In this document: positions 1 through 11,556 of the stretch, in pieces | How the letters are laid out: each line of letters begins with the position of its first letter | Position numbering within the stretch: position 1 is the stretch's first letter | NCBI GenBank assembly: GCA_032718865.1 | Contig: JALUTQ010000017.1 | Span: 1 to 64,000 of the forward strand | Direction of reading: 5' to 3' | Origin: Tilletia caries | Lineage: Eukaryota; Basidiomycota; Exobasidiomycetes; Tilletiales; Tilletiaceae | DNA length: 64,000 nt | Translations under genes and position numbers: made by a program | Notes under the pieces: model-generated | Told to the model about the DNA's origin: nothing | Seen by the model: the letters and a program-made list of their open reading frames with translations, nothing else | Database searches by the model: none

Positions 1-193
1 GTTGTGTCCGGTGGTCACCCGCATGAGACCCATTGTTCCTGCCAAACTGCCCTTGTTACTGCGCCCTGCGCCATGGATGAATGAGAAGAGAGCACCGTCC
101 ACCATCCTACTTTCATCATTCCTCGATTCTCCCCTAGCCAACAGTACAGTTCTGTCACCCAGATCCTCCTCTCGACCCGCCATCCCGCCCAGC

Positions 194-3100
194 ATGTCTT
201 CGGGACAGGCGCGCATCGATCTCGAAGTGGACTCTCGCATATCCGGCGCTTCGCCATCGCGCGACGATGCTGCAATGCCATCCGGAGCATCCGGACAGAA
301 TAGGTGGAGTCAAATAGGGGGAGAGGTACAAAGCGAAGATCTGATGGGGTAGTCTACACTCCCAACAAGAAACGCTGCGCAGTGTGGTATGCCTTCGATG
401 ATCCCACAACGCGATCTGTGTCTGCCAAGGACCGCGCCAAAGCTCTCGGGGTGGGAGCACCAACCCTCTATGACTGGAGGAAGACATTTCCGGAGGCATG
501 GAGGTGCGTAGTAGATGCAGACTGCGACCCACGTGAGCACGCTGACACTTTCTTACCGCGTTGTGACTTTCAAGTGGGATCGGCTCCCTCGATACTAGCT
601 CTCCTGTAGCACAGCAGATGCGCGTCATAACTGGACGATCTGCAGCTCAGAACCTTGCCTTCTTTCGTACACCGGACGATCCTGCCACGTGGAATCCCAG
701 CGGTAGCGGACCACAAACAGCCTCCGCTTCTGCCTCCCGGCCGTCTCTCAATGATCCTGATGCCTTCGCTCGTCCGGACGGTCTGGGTCCCGAGGCGGAG
801 CCTCAAGAGACATTTGGAGGCCGTGGGCCTGGAATTCTTCCTCCTGAACTGGTTGAGCAGCTAGCATGGGAAGGAGCTCTTGCTACAGACGAGGAAGTGG
901 CCGCTGTTCATGCTACCACACTCGACAGCGACACAGGCACTGGAGCGGCGCCCTACATCAATGAGACGATCGACCTCACACTGCACCTCAAGCAAAGCAC
1001 ACTGGCGCCTAAGGTCAAGGAGAATTGGGACCGCTGCAAGCGGAACTTCTTGGTGAGCCAGCTCTTGTCTCCTTTTACCTCTTTCTTTTATCCCACCTCT
1101 CCCACCTCCCACTTCTCTCCCACTTCTCTCCTTCTCTTACTTCTTCTGTTTCCCTTCGGGCTGGCTGGCTGCTGTGCGTATGGTATGATCGGTGAAGGGA
1201 CGAATGAGATGTAGGGAAGAGACATGATACGCGCGTGGCTGTCACATAGATCTAGAAGCCTAAGCTGACTGGCATATTGCGCCTTACGTCCACGCTTACA
1301 GGTCTTTTGGAGGTGTCTCAATCGTATCAGAGCTGGACAAGAACTACAAGAAGGCCAGCAGGGCGGAAGCGCACAGAGGCCTCGCTCGGCAGAGACTGGA
1401 GAGGGTGAAGATGAGTTGGAGGAGGTCCTGGTGTCGGAACAGAAGTTGGTCACGTATTTGAAGTGAGTATGGCCCCACCATCGCCCCTTGAACATACGAT
1501 GCACTGATGATCATTTCTTGACCCTTCTCAGCTGCTTTGTGCTTCACAAGAACCCTCGAATCGGAGATGAGGGTGTTGAAACACACATCAAGGCAATGGT
1601 CAACTTGTGGGAGACACAGACTCTGCAAGGTCGCAACAGCTTCCCTCACCCGCGTGATGGGGCGCTGATCAAGGCATTCACGAAGGCATTGCGTACTGGA
1701 AGGAGTGCATTGGCCGCAGCGAAGCTGGACGACGCGTGGAAGCACTCGCTGCGGGACGGCTACGATCCGGACGAGCACAACAAGATCAGCAAATGGTATT
1801 TTGAACAAGCCGTGGTGGACCCACAGGGCTCTTGGGCTCGCGCACGGTTCGATTTCCTGATGCAGCACGCCATTATGGGGCGTTCGGAAGATCTGCGGAA
1901 TGCCAAGCTCTCCTCGCTTTACCTTCACTCAGTGAGTCAATCCTCAGTCCATTCTCTCCCTTGACCTCTTCTTCTCGCACTCCTCCCAAATCCCCATTCT
2001 GCACTCGCCCTCCTCCCAACGCAGTTCCCCTCTCCAGGGTGCATACCTGAGTACGAGGGAGCAGACAGGAATAAAGAAGCCACCTCCCCTGACACATGAA
2101 GCTGACTCGTTCTCACCAACACATGATGCTGACTCGCATCATTTTTCTCTCTGTGAATGCTAATGAATGCTCTCAGGTTCCACAGTCCCGACCGCAGGCC
2201 TCTAAGGCAGTCGTTGTGAGCATCAAGCACAGCAAGACCAACACCGAAGCCCGTCGGGAGTTCGGCATTGCAGCACGTCACAAGAATGAAGACGTCTGTC
2301 CAATAGGCGCGATGGCGTTCTACTTCTTTGACCGCTTTCACGTCAAGAATGAGCCCTTCCCGGACTTCTCGTCTAGGGCGGCGTGGTACAATCTTCAATT
2401 GCTGGTGGATGAAGACGAACGTGGGGGAGTGACCTGGAGTGACCAAGCGAAGATCTTGCGCAAGGCGTTCGAGGAACTCAACATTTCTTCCTCCAAGCTC
2501 ACTCACGCCATGCGCGGAGCAGCAGCTCGCCACGCGCACGAAGCCGGATGTTCGGAGTCAAGCATTCGCATTCATGGTCGATGGACTGCTTCAGGGGATC
2601 AGTTGATTGAGCGCTACCTCACAGGCATTGCGGTGCAGCCCGTACGCGCGCTTTCGGGCTTTAGCATCAGTGGAGGCGACCATTACCTGCCTCGGACTCT
2701 TCTCGACCCCCCAACCGACCTCGCTCGCAAGCTCTGGCCGCAGGTCGACGAGGCTGAGACCGCTGTGCGAGCTAGACAGGCAGCGGGTGGAGAGAAGGAT
2801 GAGGCCGCACTAGCCTTCCTCGAGATGATGCGGTGGTTGCGTTTGGTTCTGCTTCAGGATGCAGCATTGTTGTCGACAACCTACCCCTCTCTGCCGATCT
2901 GGTCCATGGAACCATTCACGTCGACGGAGTTCCACGCTTTTTCGCTCTGCCCTCACCACCACGATCGCTGGCACACCGCACCCTCTAGAGGTCACAGTCA
3001 CGGAGCTCATACCACGCCTGGGCCATGCGCTTTCAGACTTGCGAAGTAGTGTCGCCGAGACGACGGAGGCGTTCAAGCAGGCGTATCTCCACGCAGCAGG

Positions 3101-4095
3101 CGGAGAACGACCGTCTCCGCCTCAGCTTCGAAACTGCCATCGCCACCTTATCCAGTTCTATCGAGCGGCGTGACCGAGCAGACGAGGCTCGAGCCATGAC
3201 ACAGCAAGTCATCATGAGCAGCATCACCGCTCTTGCAAGCGCATCTTCCAGTGTGAGTTTGGTCATGAGAGCAGAGAGAATGGAGTATAGATGGAGGAAT
3301 GTGGTGATGCTCAGCCAGAAACGAATACCTTCCGCTCCTTCACTTTCCGTCTCTTCCTGCCGCGCAGCTCGAGTCACCCCACACCAGTCAACACGAGCAG
3401 CAGCAGCAAACCATCCAGCTTCTTGTTCGCCTTCTGTCCAACAGCACCGTTTCCCCTGCTCTTTCCGGCCCTCCAGTGTCGGCTGCAACCGTCCCAGCTG
3501 CGTCTGCCATTTCTTCTCCGCTTTCTGGATCCCAGAGTCTCGAGCTCACAGGAACCACACCTACTTCATCTTCGCCTTCATCACCTCCGGTGCTTTCCTC
3601 CTCAGCTGCCGCACTTACCGGACCTGCACCAACATCATCCCCCGTCCCGCCTACAACACCCCCTCGTCCCGCCTGCCACCGCGCCCTGTCCCTCTCTGCC
3701 TGCTGCACCAGTTCTTCTCCCGCGTACCATCCTTTGCCTTGCAGCGACGGTCAAGACAGTCAATGAACTTGCAAGGGAGTGGTACGAGGGCAGAGATGGA
3801 TACATGGGTATTTGCGCTCGTCTGCTCGCAAAGGATGAAAGGCCTTGCCTCGAAGGGAGCCGCTGCTCGAAAGCAAATCTGTCGTTGGCGCCGGGTGATT
3901 GCGGTGTTGGAAGAGCTGGTGGCTCAAAGAGGCTGGAGAAGACCAGAGGCAGTTGCAGCAATTGACCATCACCTCAAGCACGAAAAATACGGCCTCCGAA
4001 CCTTGGCCGATCAACACCTTGCAAAGGACGAGACACGACTGGCGTGGGTTCAAGCGCTCTTGCCTCCGAGCAGCAGCTCAGTCTCAGGCTCGTGA
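194..4095 (+). CDS. Crypton tyrosine recombinase, copy 1 (frame-disrupted)
   Basis: This gene encodes a DNA integrase expected to cut and join DNA through a tyrosine nucleophile in the nucleus. Exons read as 194-532, 610-1052, 1302-1462, 1532-1931, 2177-3252 and 3368-4095. In order the product has an N-terminal HTH-like segment (VGAPTLYDWRK), a core-binding region, a catalytic domain with the R, H..R and Y residues (motifs THAMRGAAARH, IHGRW, ERYLTG), a coiled-coil-like stretch, and a GCR1_C-like C-terminus (LAREWYEGRDGY). Compared with the other copies, copy 1 lacks one G near 320 and has extra bases near 2940, 3078, 3661 and 3840. As written it is therefore frame-shifted in exons 1, 5 and 6. 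The consensus of the copies would encode about 1047 residues. Domain assignment rests on recognised motifs, not a search. Confidence 0.8.
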
Positions 4096-4746
4096 CTGCT
4101 TCCAAGAAGCAAATTCCGTCCATCTATACATACTTCAACCTTCCTCCCCCCTTCCCTTTAGTCATCAAGCATCAGCCGGCTCTTCCCTTTAATTTCCATT
4201 CACCAAGCGTCCACCGAAACGTCCGTCGAAACTCGAATGCCGCCTCGCACGCACGCACGCACTCTAAAGTGTACCTTCCTCTTGTCACAACGCACTGAAA
4301 GTCCTTCCCTCGTGATTCAAGTCCCTTCCTCGTGATTCCGGTTCTATCTCATTCACTGTGTAGTGTTGTTGTAGCCGTCCCATCTCTCAGCAATCGAATC
4401 GGTGATGCTTCCTCTCGAGCAGTCGAGCTGGGTCTAGTCGCGAATAAAAATGAAAGCAGATGTATTTATTTCGAAGTGGGAGAGAGATGAACACAGACGG
4501 GAGTGGCTGAGAGGCGGGCGGGAGAGCGAGCCAAGAGAGGAATGCTGAAGAGAGGAGAGAGAGACGTAAAGTTTGTGTCAGAATGAACGCAAATGGTCAG
4601 TGGATCATGCGTAACGCTGGAGTGGTGTGAAGGAAAGGGAGAGGGAGGAAAGCGACTTACCTATGACGATGTATGGCTGGTCCTGTTTCCAAAATGACAT
4701 TAAGTCCCCCTCCCTTAAAACTCTGCATAGAAGGACGCGCGCTCCA

Positions 4747-5434
4747 TCACTGGCGCGACGTCCTCCACGGCAGAACCCAGAACGAACCCCCTCCCTCAGA
4801 GACGCTCCCATTAATCAATGGCGACGCGTCCGTTTCCGACCTCATCGTTCCCCATCCCTCCAACTGATCCGCTGCGCCGAATATATGCACGTCTGAAAGC
4901 TGTGATGCGAAGAAAGAGAAAGAGACTGAGGGTGTCAATAGCTGCTCAACTAGGTCGAGCACGACGCGCGTCTGATTTACCTTGCATCACTAGATTTGAA
5001 ACTGTTCGGTATCAGAGAAACGATTGGGGACAAAGAAAGGTGATTGAGCTAGTGTGCGGTGTTATGGGAGAGGCAGCAAGGTACTCACCGCGTTGATCGA
5101 CAGTGCGGACAGGCCGAAGGTGCTCAACGACCAACGCGAGCCAGGCGACGGCAACAAGGGGAGGGAAAACCGAAAGGGAGACATCGACGAGCAGGTCTGC
5201 AGGTGGGTAGCAGAGCCTGTGGGAAGGGGCAGATGAAGAGGGTAAGGGAGAGAGGAAAGCGAAGAAGGAAGACTGGTCAGTGATAGGCTCTGTAGTACAC
5301 GTCTCTGATCTCTCAAGTCGGCGAAGTGAGCTGCTCTTTACCTTGATGCTGGATCTCCCTGTAAGGGTTAACGCGAATGAAGTCTGTGGTTCTATTGAAG
5401 CAGCAGAGGCATGGGTGCGTTTTTACATGTGCAT
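4747..5434 (-). CDS. Candidate Crypton second gene: small single-pass membrane protein, copy 1
   Basis: On the minus strand six segments with GT-AG borders join in one frame: 5427-5434, 5342-5358, 5274-5304, 5089-5216, 4981-5001 and 4747-4892. The product would be 116 residues. It begins at an ATG and has one hydrophobic segment (SVFPPLVAVAWLALVV) followed by basic residues and a polar tail ending WRTSRQ. Every junction keeps phase, which supports a real gene, but one donor (GTCTTC after 5274) is weak. The 21-nt fifth exon can be skipped without changing frame. I do not recognise the family. It reads opposite to and downstream of the recombinase, with its start near the motif-rich unit junction. 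It may also be a chance model. Confidence 0.4.
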
Positions 5435-5461
5435 GGGGAGAGCGTGAGAACTATGTGGAGG

Positions 5462-5707
5462 GTGACCGTCGCGTGGTCACAGAGAGCTTGTTACACTCCC
5501 AGAGGTGAGGGTTGGTGGTGGTTTGGGGGAACTGGCTGAGTGGTGTCCGTTCTGGGTAACTTGTGTCCGCAGCGTGACCGCGTGACCGGCTTCGGGAAAA
5601 AAAGCCGTGTCCATCCGTGTCCAGAACAAAAAAAACACCCCATCTGTTACTAACCGAACGGTCACGCCAAAACAGGCAGGGGTCACATGGTTGTGTCCGG
5701 TGGTCAC
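5462..5707. repeat. GTGACC/GGTCAC and GTGTCC motif cluster at Crypton junction 1
   Basis: Within about 245 bp spanning the end of one unit and the start of the next there are three GTGACC, four GGTCAC and five GTGTCC hexamers, some in inverted pairs. Their density at the joint suggests recombinase-binding or regulatory sites; that role is inference. Confidence 0.5.
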
Positions 5708-5882
5708 CCGCATGAGACCCATTGTTCCTGCCAAACTGCCCTTGTTACTGCGCCCTGCGCCATGGATGAATGAGAAGAGAGCACCGTCCACCATCCTACT
5801 TTCATCATTCCTCGATTCTCCCCTAGCCAACAGTACAGTTCTGTCACCCAGATCCTCCTCTCGACCCGCCATCCCGCCCAGC

Positions 5883-8800
5883 ATGTCTTCGGGACAGGCG
5901 CGCATCGATCTCGAAGTGGACTCTCGCATATCCGGCGCTTCGCCATCGCGCGACGATGCTGCAATGCCATCCGGAGCATCCGGACAGAATAGGTGGAGTC
6001 AAATAGGGGGAGAGGTACAAAGCGAAGATCTGATGGGGTAGTCTACACTCCCAACAAGAAACGCTGCGCAGTGTGGTATGCCTTTCGATGATCCCACAAC
6101 GCGATCTGTGTCTGCCAAGGACCGCGCCAAAGCTCTCGGGGTGGGAGCACCAACCCTCTATGACTGGAGGAAGACATTTCCGGAGGCATGGAGGTGCGTA
6201 GTAGATGCAGACTGCGACCCACGTGAGCACGCTGACACTTTCTTACCGCGTTGTGACTTTCAAGTGGGATCGGCTCCCTCGATACTAGCTCTCCTGTAGC
6301 ACAGCAGATGCGCGTCATAACTGGACGATCTGCAGCTCAGAACCTTGCCTTCTTTCGTACACCGGACGATCCTGCCACGTGGAATCCCAGCGGTAGCGGA
6401 CCACAAACAGCCTCCGCTTCTGCCTCCCGGCCGTCTCTCAATGATCCTGATGCCTTCGCTCGTCCGGACGGTCTGGGTCCCGAGGCGGAGCCTCAAGAGA
6501 CATTTGGAGGCCGTGGGCCTGGAATTCTTCCTCCTGAACTGGTTGAGCAGCTAGCATGGGAAGGAGCTCTTGCTACAGACGAGGAAGTGGCCGCTGTTCA
6601 TGCTACCACACTCGACAGCGACACAGGCACTGCAGCGGCGCCCTACATCAATGAGACGATCGACCTCACACTGCACCTCAAGCAAAGCACACTGGCGCCT
6701 AAGGTCAAGGAGAATTGGGACCGCTGCAAGCGGAACTTCTTGGTGAGCCAGCTCTTGTCTCCTTTTACCTCTTTCTTTTATCCCACCTCTCCCACCTCCC
6801 ACTTCTCTCCTTCTCTTACTTCTTCTGTTTCCCTTCGGGCTGGCTGGCTGCTGTGCGTATGGTATGATCGGTGAAGGGACGAATGAGATGTAGGGAAGAG
6901 ACATGATACGCGCGTGGCTGTCACATAGATCTAGAAGCCTAAGCTGACTGGCATATTGCGCCTTACGTCCACGCTTACAGGTCTTTTTGGAGGTGTCTCA
7001 ATCGTATCAGAGCTGGACAAGAACTACAAGAAGGCCAGCAGGGCGGAAGCGCACAGAGGCCTCGCTCGGCAGAGACTGGAGAGGGTGAAGATGAGTTGGA
7101 GGAGGTCCTGGTGTCGGAACAGAAGTTGGTCACGTATTTGAAGTGAGTATGGCCCCACCATCGCCTCTTGAACATACGATGCACTGATGATCATTTCTTG
7201 ACCCTTCTCAGCTGCTTTGTGCTTCACAAGAACCCTCGAATCGGAGATGAGGGTGTTGAAACACACATCAAGGCAATGGTCAACTTGTGGGAGACACAGA
7301 CTCTGCAAGGTCGCAACAGCTTCCCTCACCCGCGTGATGGGGCGCTGATCAAGGCATTCACGAAGGCATTGCGTACTGGAAGGAGTGCATTGGCCGCAGC
7401 GAAGCTGGACGACGCGTGGAAGCACTCGCTGCGGGACGGCTACGATCCGGACGAGCACAACAAGATCAGCAAATGGTATTTTGAACAAGCCGTGGTGGAC
7501 CCACAGGGCTCTTGGGCTCGCGCACGGTTCGATTTCCTGATGCAGCACGCCATTATGGGGCGTTCGGAAGATCTGCGGAATGCCAAGCTCTCCTCGCTTT
7601 ACCTTCACTCAGTGAGTCAATCCTCAGTCCATTCTCTCCCTTGACCTCTTCTTCTCGCACTCCTCCCAAATCCCCATTCTGCACTCGCCCTCCTCCCAAC
7701 GCAGTTCCCCTCTCCAGGGTGCATACCTGAGTACGAGGGAGCAGACAGGAATAAAGAAGCCACCTCCCCTGACACATGAAGCTGACTCGTTCTCACCAAC
7801 ACATGATGCTGACTCGCATCATTTTTCTCTGTGAATGCTAATGAATGCTCTCAGGTTCCACAGTCCCGACCGCAGGCCTCTAAGGCAGTCGTTGTGAGCA
7901 TCAAGCACAGCAAGACCAACACCGAAGCCCGTCGGGAGTTCGGCATTGCAGCACGTCACAAGAATGAAGACGTCTGTCCAATAGGCGCGATGGCGTTCTA
8001 CTTCTTTGACCGCTTTCACGTCAAGAATGAGCCCTTCCCGGACTTCTCGTCTAGGGCGGCGTGGTACAATCTTCAATTGCTGGTGGATGAAGACGAACGT
8101 GGGGGAGTGACCTGGAGTGACCAAGCGAAGATCTTGCGCAAGGCGTTCGAGGAACTCAACATTTCTTCCTCCAAGCTCACTCACGCCATGCGCGGAGCAG
8201 CAGCTCGCCACGCGCACGAAGCCGGATGTTCGGAGTCAAGCATTCGCATTCATGGTCGATGGACTGCTTCAGGGGATCAGTTGATTGAGCGCTACCTCAC
8301 AGGCATTGCGGTGCAGCCCGTACGCGCGCTTTCGGGCTTTAGCATCAGTGGAGGCGACCATTACCTGCCTCGGACTCTTCTCGACCCCCAACCGACCTCG
8401 CTCGCAAGCTCTGGCCGCAGGTCGACGAGGCTGAGACCGCTGTGCGAGCTAGACAGGCAGCGGGTGGAGAGAAGGATGAGGCCGCACTAGCCTTCCTCGA
8501 GATGATGCGGTGGTTGCGTTTGGTTCTGCTTCAGGATGCAGCATTGTTGTCGACAACCTACCCCTCTCTGCCGATCTGGTCCATGGAACCATTCACGTCG
8601 ACGGAGTTCCACGCTTTTTCGCTCTGCCCTCACCACCACGATCGCTGGCACACCGCACCCTCTAGAGGTCACAGTCACGGAGCTCATACCACGCCTGGGC
8701 CATGCGCTTTCAGACTTGCGAAGTAGTGTCGCCGAGACGACGGAGGCGTTCAAGCAGGCTATCTCCACGCAGCAGGCGGAGAACGACCGTCTCCGCCTCA

Positions 8801-9769
8801 GCTTCGAAACTGCCATCGCCACCTTATCCAGTTCTATCGAGCGGCGTGACCGAGCAGACGAGGCTCGAGCCATGACACAGCAAGTCATCATGAGCAGCAT
8901 CACCGCTCTTGCAAGCGCATCTTCCAGTGTGAGTTTGGTCATGAGAGCAGAGAGAATGGAGTATAGATGGAGGAATGTGGTGATGCTCAGCCAGAAACGA
9001 ATACCTTCCGCTCCTTCACTTTCCGTCTCTTCCTGCCGCGCAGCTCGAGTCACCCCACACCAGTCAACACGAGCAGCAGCAGCAAACCATCCAGCTTCTT
9101 GTTCGCCTTCTGTCCAACAGCACCGTTTCCCCTGCTCTTTCCGGCCCTCCAGTGTCGGCTGCAACCGTCCCAGCTGCGTCTGCCATTTCTTCTCCGCTTT
9201 CTGGATCCCAGAGTCTCGAGCTCACAGGAACCACACCTACTTCATCTTCGCCTTCATCACCTCCGGTGCTTTCCTCCTCAGCTGCCGCACTTACCGGACC
9301 TGCACCAACATCATCCCCCGTCCCGCCTACAACACCCCTCGTCCCGCCTGCCACCGCGCCCTGTCCCTCTCTGCCTGCTGCACCAGTTCTTCTCCCGCGT
9401 ACCATCCTTTGCCTTGCAGCGACGGTCAAGACAGTCAATGAACTTGCAAGGGAGTGGTACGAGGGCAGAGATGGATACATGGGTATTTGCGCTCGTCTGC
9501 TCGCAAAGGATGAAAGCCTTGCCTCGAAGGGAGCCGCTGCTCGAAAGCAAATCTGTCGTTGGCGCCGGGTGATTGCGGTGTTGGAAGAGCTGGTGGCTCA
9601 AAGAGGCTGGAGAAGACCAGAGGCAGTTGCAGCAATTGACCATCACCTCAAGCACGAAAAATACGGCCTCCGAACCTTGGCCGATCAACACCTTGCAAAG
9701 GACGAGACACGACTGGCGTGGGTTCAAGCGCTCTTGCCTCCGAGCAGCAGCTCAGTCTCAGGCTCGTGA
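5883..9769 (+). CDS. Crypton tyrosine recombinase, copy 2 (frame-disrupted)
   Basis: The exon layout matches copy 1 with the same splice sites shifted by about 5.69 kb. The catalytic segment (THAMRG, IHGRW and ERY motifs, 8180-8305) and the GCR1_C-like end (about 9430-9680) are present. Relative to the copies that keep the frame it lacks one G in exon 1. It has an extra T near 6081, an extra T at the start of exon 3 (near 6985), one C fewer near 8387 and an extra T near 8620. Copy 2 has the correct frame in exon 6, where copy 1 is broken. It is either a decayed copy or one with uncorrected homopolymer errors. Confidence 0.75.
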
Positions 9770-10421
9770 CTGCTTCCAAGAAGCAAATTCCGTCCATCTA
9801 TACATACTTCAACCTTCCTCCCCCCTTCCCTTTAGTCATCAAGCATCAGCCGGCTCTTCCCTTTAATTTCCATTCACCAAGCGTCCACCGAAACGTCCGT
9901 CGAAACTCGAATGCCGCCTCGCACGCACGCACGCACTCTAAAGTGTACCTTCCTCTTGTCACAACGCACTGAAAGTCCTTCCCTCGTGATTCAAGTCCCT
10001 TCCTCGTGATTCCGGTTCTATCTCATTCACTGTGTAGTGTTGTTGTAGCCGTCCCATCTCTCAGCAATCGAATCGGTGATGCTTCCTCTCGAGTAGTCGA
10101 GCTGGGTCTAGTCGCGAATAAAAATGAAAGCAGATGTATTTATTTCGAAGTGGGAGAGAGATGAACACAGACGGGAGTGGCTGAGAGGCGGGCGGGAGAG
10201 CGAGCCAAGAGAGGAATGCTGAAGAGAGGAGAGAGAGACGTAAAGTTCGTGTCAGAATGAATGCAAATGGTCAGTGGATCATGCGTAACGCTGGAGTGGT
10301 GTGAAGGAAAGGGAGAGGGAGGAAAGCGACTTACCTATGACGATGTATGGCTGGTCCTGTTTCCAAAATGACATTAAGTCCCCCCTCCCTTAAAACTCTG
10401 CATAGAAGGACGCGCGCTCCA

Positions 10422-11108
10422 TCACTGGCGCGACGTCCTCCACGGCAGAACCCAGAACGAACCCCCTCCCTCAGAGACGCTCCCATTAATCAATGGCGAC
10501 GCGTCCGTTTCCGACCTCATCGTGCCCCCATCCCTCCAACTGATCCGCTGCGCCGAATATATGCACGTCTGAAAGCTGTGATGCGAAGAAAGAGAAAGAG
10601 ACTGAGGGTGTCAATAGCTGCTCAACTAGGTCGAGCACGACGCGCGTCTGATTTACCTTGCATCACTAGATTTGAAATGTTCGGTATCAGAGAAACGATT
10701 GGGGACAAAGAAAGGTGATTGAGCTAGTGTGCGGTGTTATGGGAGAGGCAGCAAGGTACTCACCGCGTTGATCGACAGTGCGGACAGGCCGAAGGTGCTC
10801 AACGACCAACGCGAGCCAGGCGACGGCAACAAGGGGAGGGAAAACCGAAAGGGAGACATCGACGAGCAGGTCTGCAGGTGGGTAGCAGAGCCTGTGGGAA
10901 GGGGCAGATGAAGAGGGTAAGGGAGAGAGGAAAGCGAAGAAGGAAGACTGGTCAGTGATAGGCTCTGTAGTACACGTCTCTGATCTCTCAAGTCGGCGAA
11001 GTGAGCTGCTCTTTACCTTGATGCTGGATCTCCCTGTAAGGGTTAACGCGAATGAAGTCTGTGGTTCTATTGAAGCAGCAGAGGCATGGGTGCGTTTTAC
11101 ATGTGCAT
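10422..11108 (-). CDS. Candidate Crypton second gene, copy 2 (altered)
   Basis: This is the counterpart of the minus-strand gene at 4747-5434. The same start and most splice borders are conserved. A missing base near 10678 removes the acceptor of the 21-nt exon, which can be skipped in frame, and an extra C near 10529 shifts the last exon. It is therefore probably not intact as written. Confidence 0.3.
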
Positions 11109-11135
11109 GGGGAGAGCGTGAGAACTATGTGGAGG

Positions 11136-11381
11136 GTGACCGTCGCGTGGTCACAGAGAGCTTGTTACACTCCCAGAGGTGAGGGTTGGTGGTGGTTTGG
11201 GGGAACTGGCTGAGTGGTGTCCGTTCTGGGTAACTTGTGTCCGCAGCGTGACCGCGTGACCGGCTTCGGGAAAAAAAGCCGTGTCCATCCGTGTCCAGAA
11301 CAAAAAAAACACCCCATCTGTTACTAACCGAACGGTCACGCCAAAACAGGCAGGGGTCACATGGTTGTGTCCGGTGGTCAC
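11136..11381. repeat. GTGACC/GGTCAC and GTGTCC motif cluster at Crypton junction 2
   Basis: This is the same arrangement of hexamers as at junction 1, conserved between the second and third units. Confidence 0.5.
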
Positions 11382-11556
11382 CCGCATGAGACCCATTGTT
11401 CCTGCCAAACTGCCCTTGTTACTGCGCCCTGCGCCATGGATGAATGAGAAGAGAGCACCGTCCACCATCCTACTTTCATCATTCCTCGATTCTCCCCTAG
11501 CCAACAGTACAGTTCTGTCACCCAGATCCTCCTCTCGACCCGCCATCCCGCCCAGC

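Larger units (their letters stand above)
1..5689 (+). mobile_element. Crypton-type element, copy 1 (left end outside window)
   Basis: The element carries a gene for a tyrosine recombinase with Ndc10_II-like and GCR1_C-like domains, the hallmark of fungal Cryptons. No terminal inverted repeats and no reverse transcriptase or DDE transposase are seen, as expected for this class. About 1.6 kb after the recombinase gene is conserved in all copies and holds minus-strand splice signals. The first ~46 bp of the unit, by comparison with the internal junctions, lie left of the window. Confidence 0.85.
5690..11363 (+). mobile_element. Crypton-type element, copy 2 (complete unit)
   Basis: This is a full 5674-bp unit bounded by two identical internal junctions. 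Gene order is as in copy 1: recombinase on the plus strand, then the candidate minus-strand membrane-protein gene. It differs from its neighbours by scattered indels, nearly all in homopolymer runs. Confidence 0.85.
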
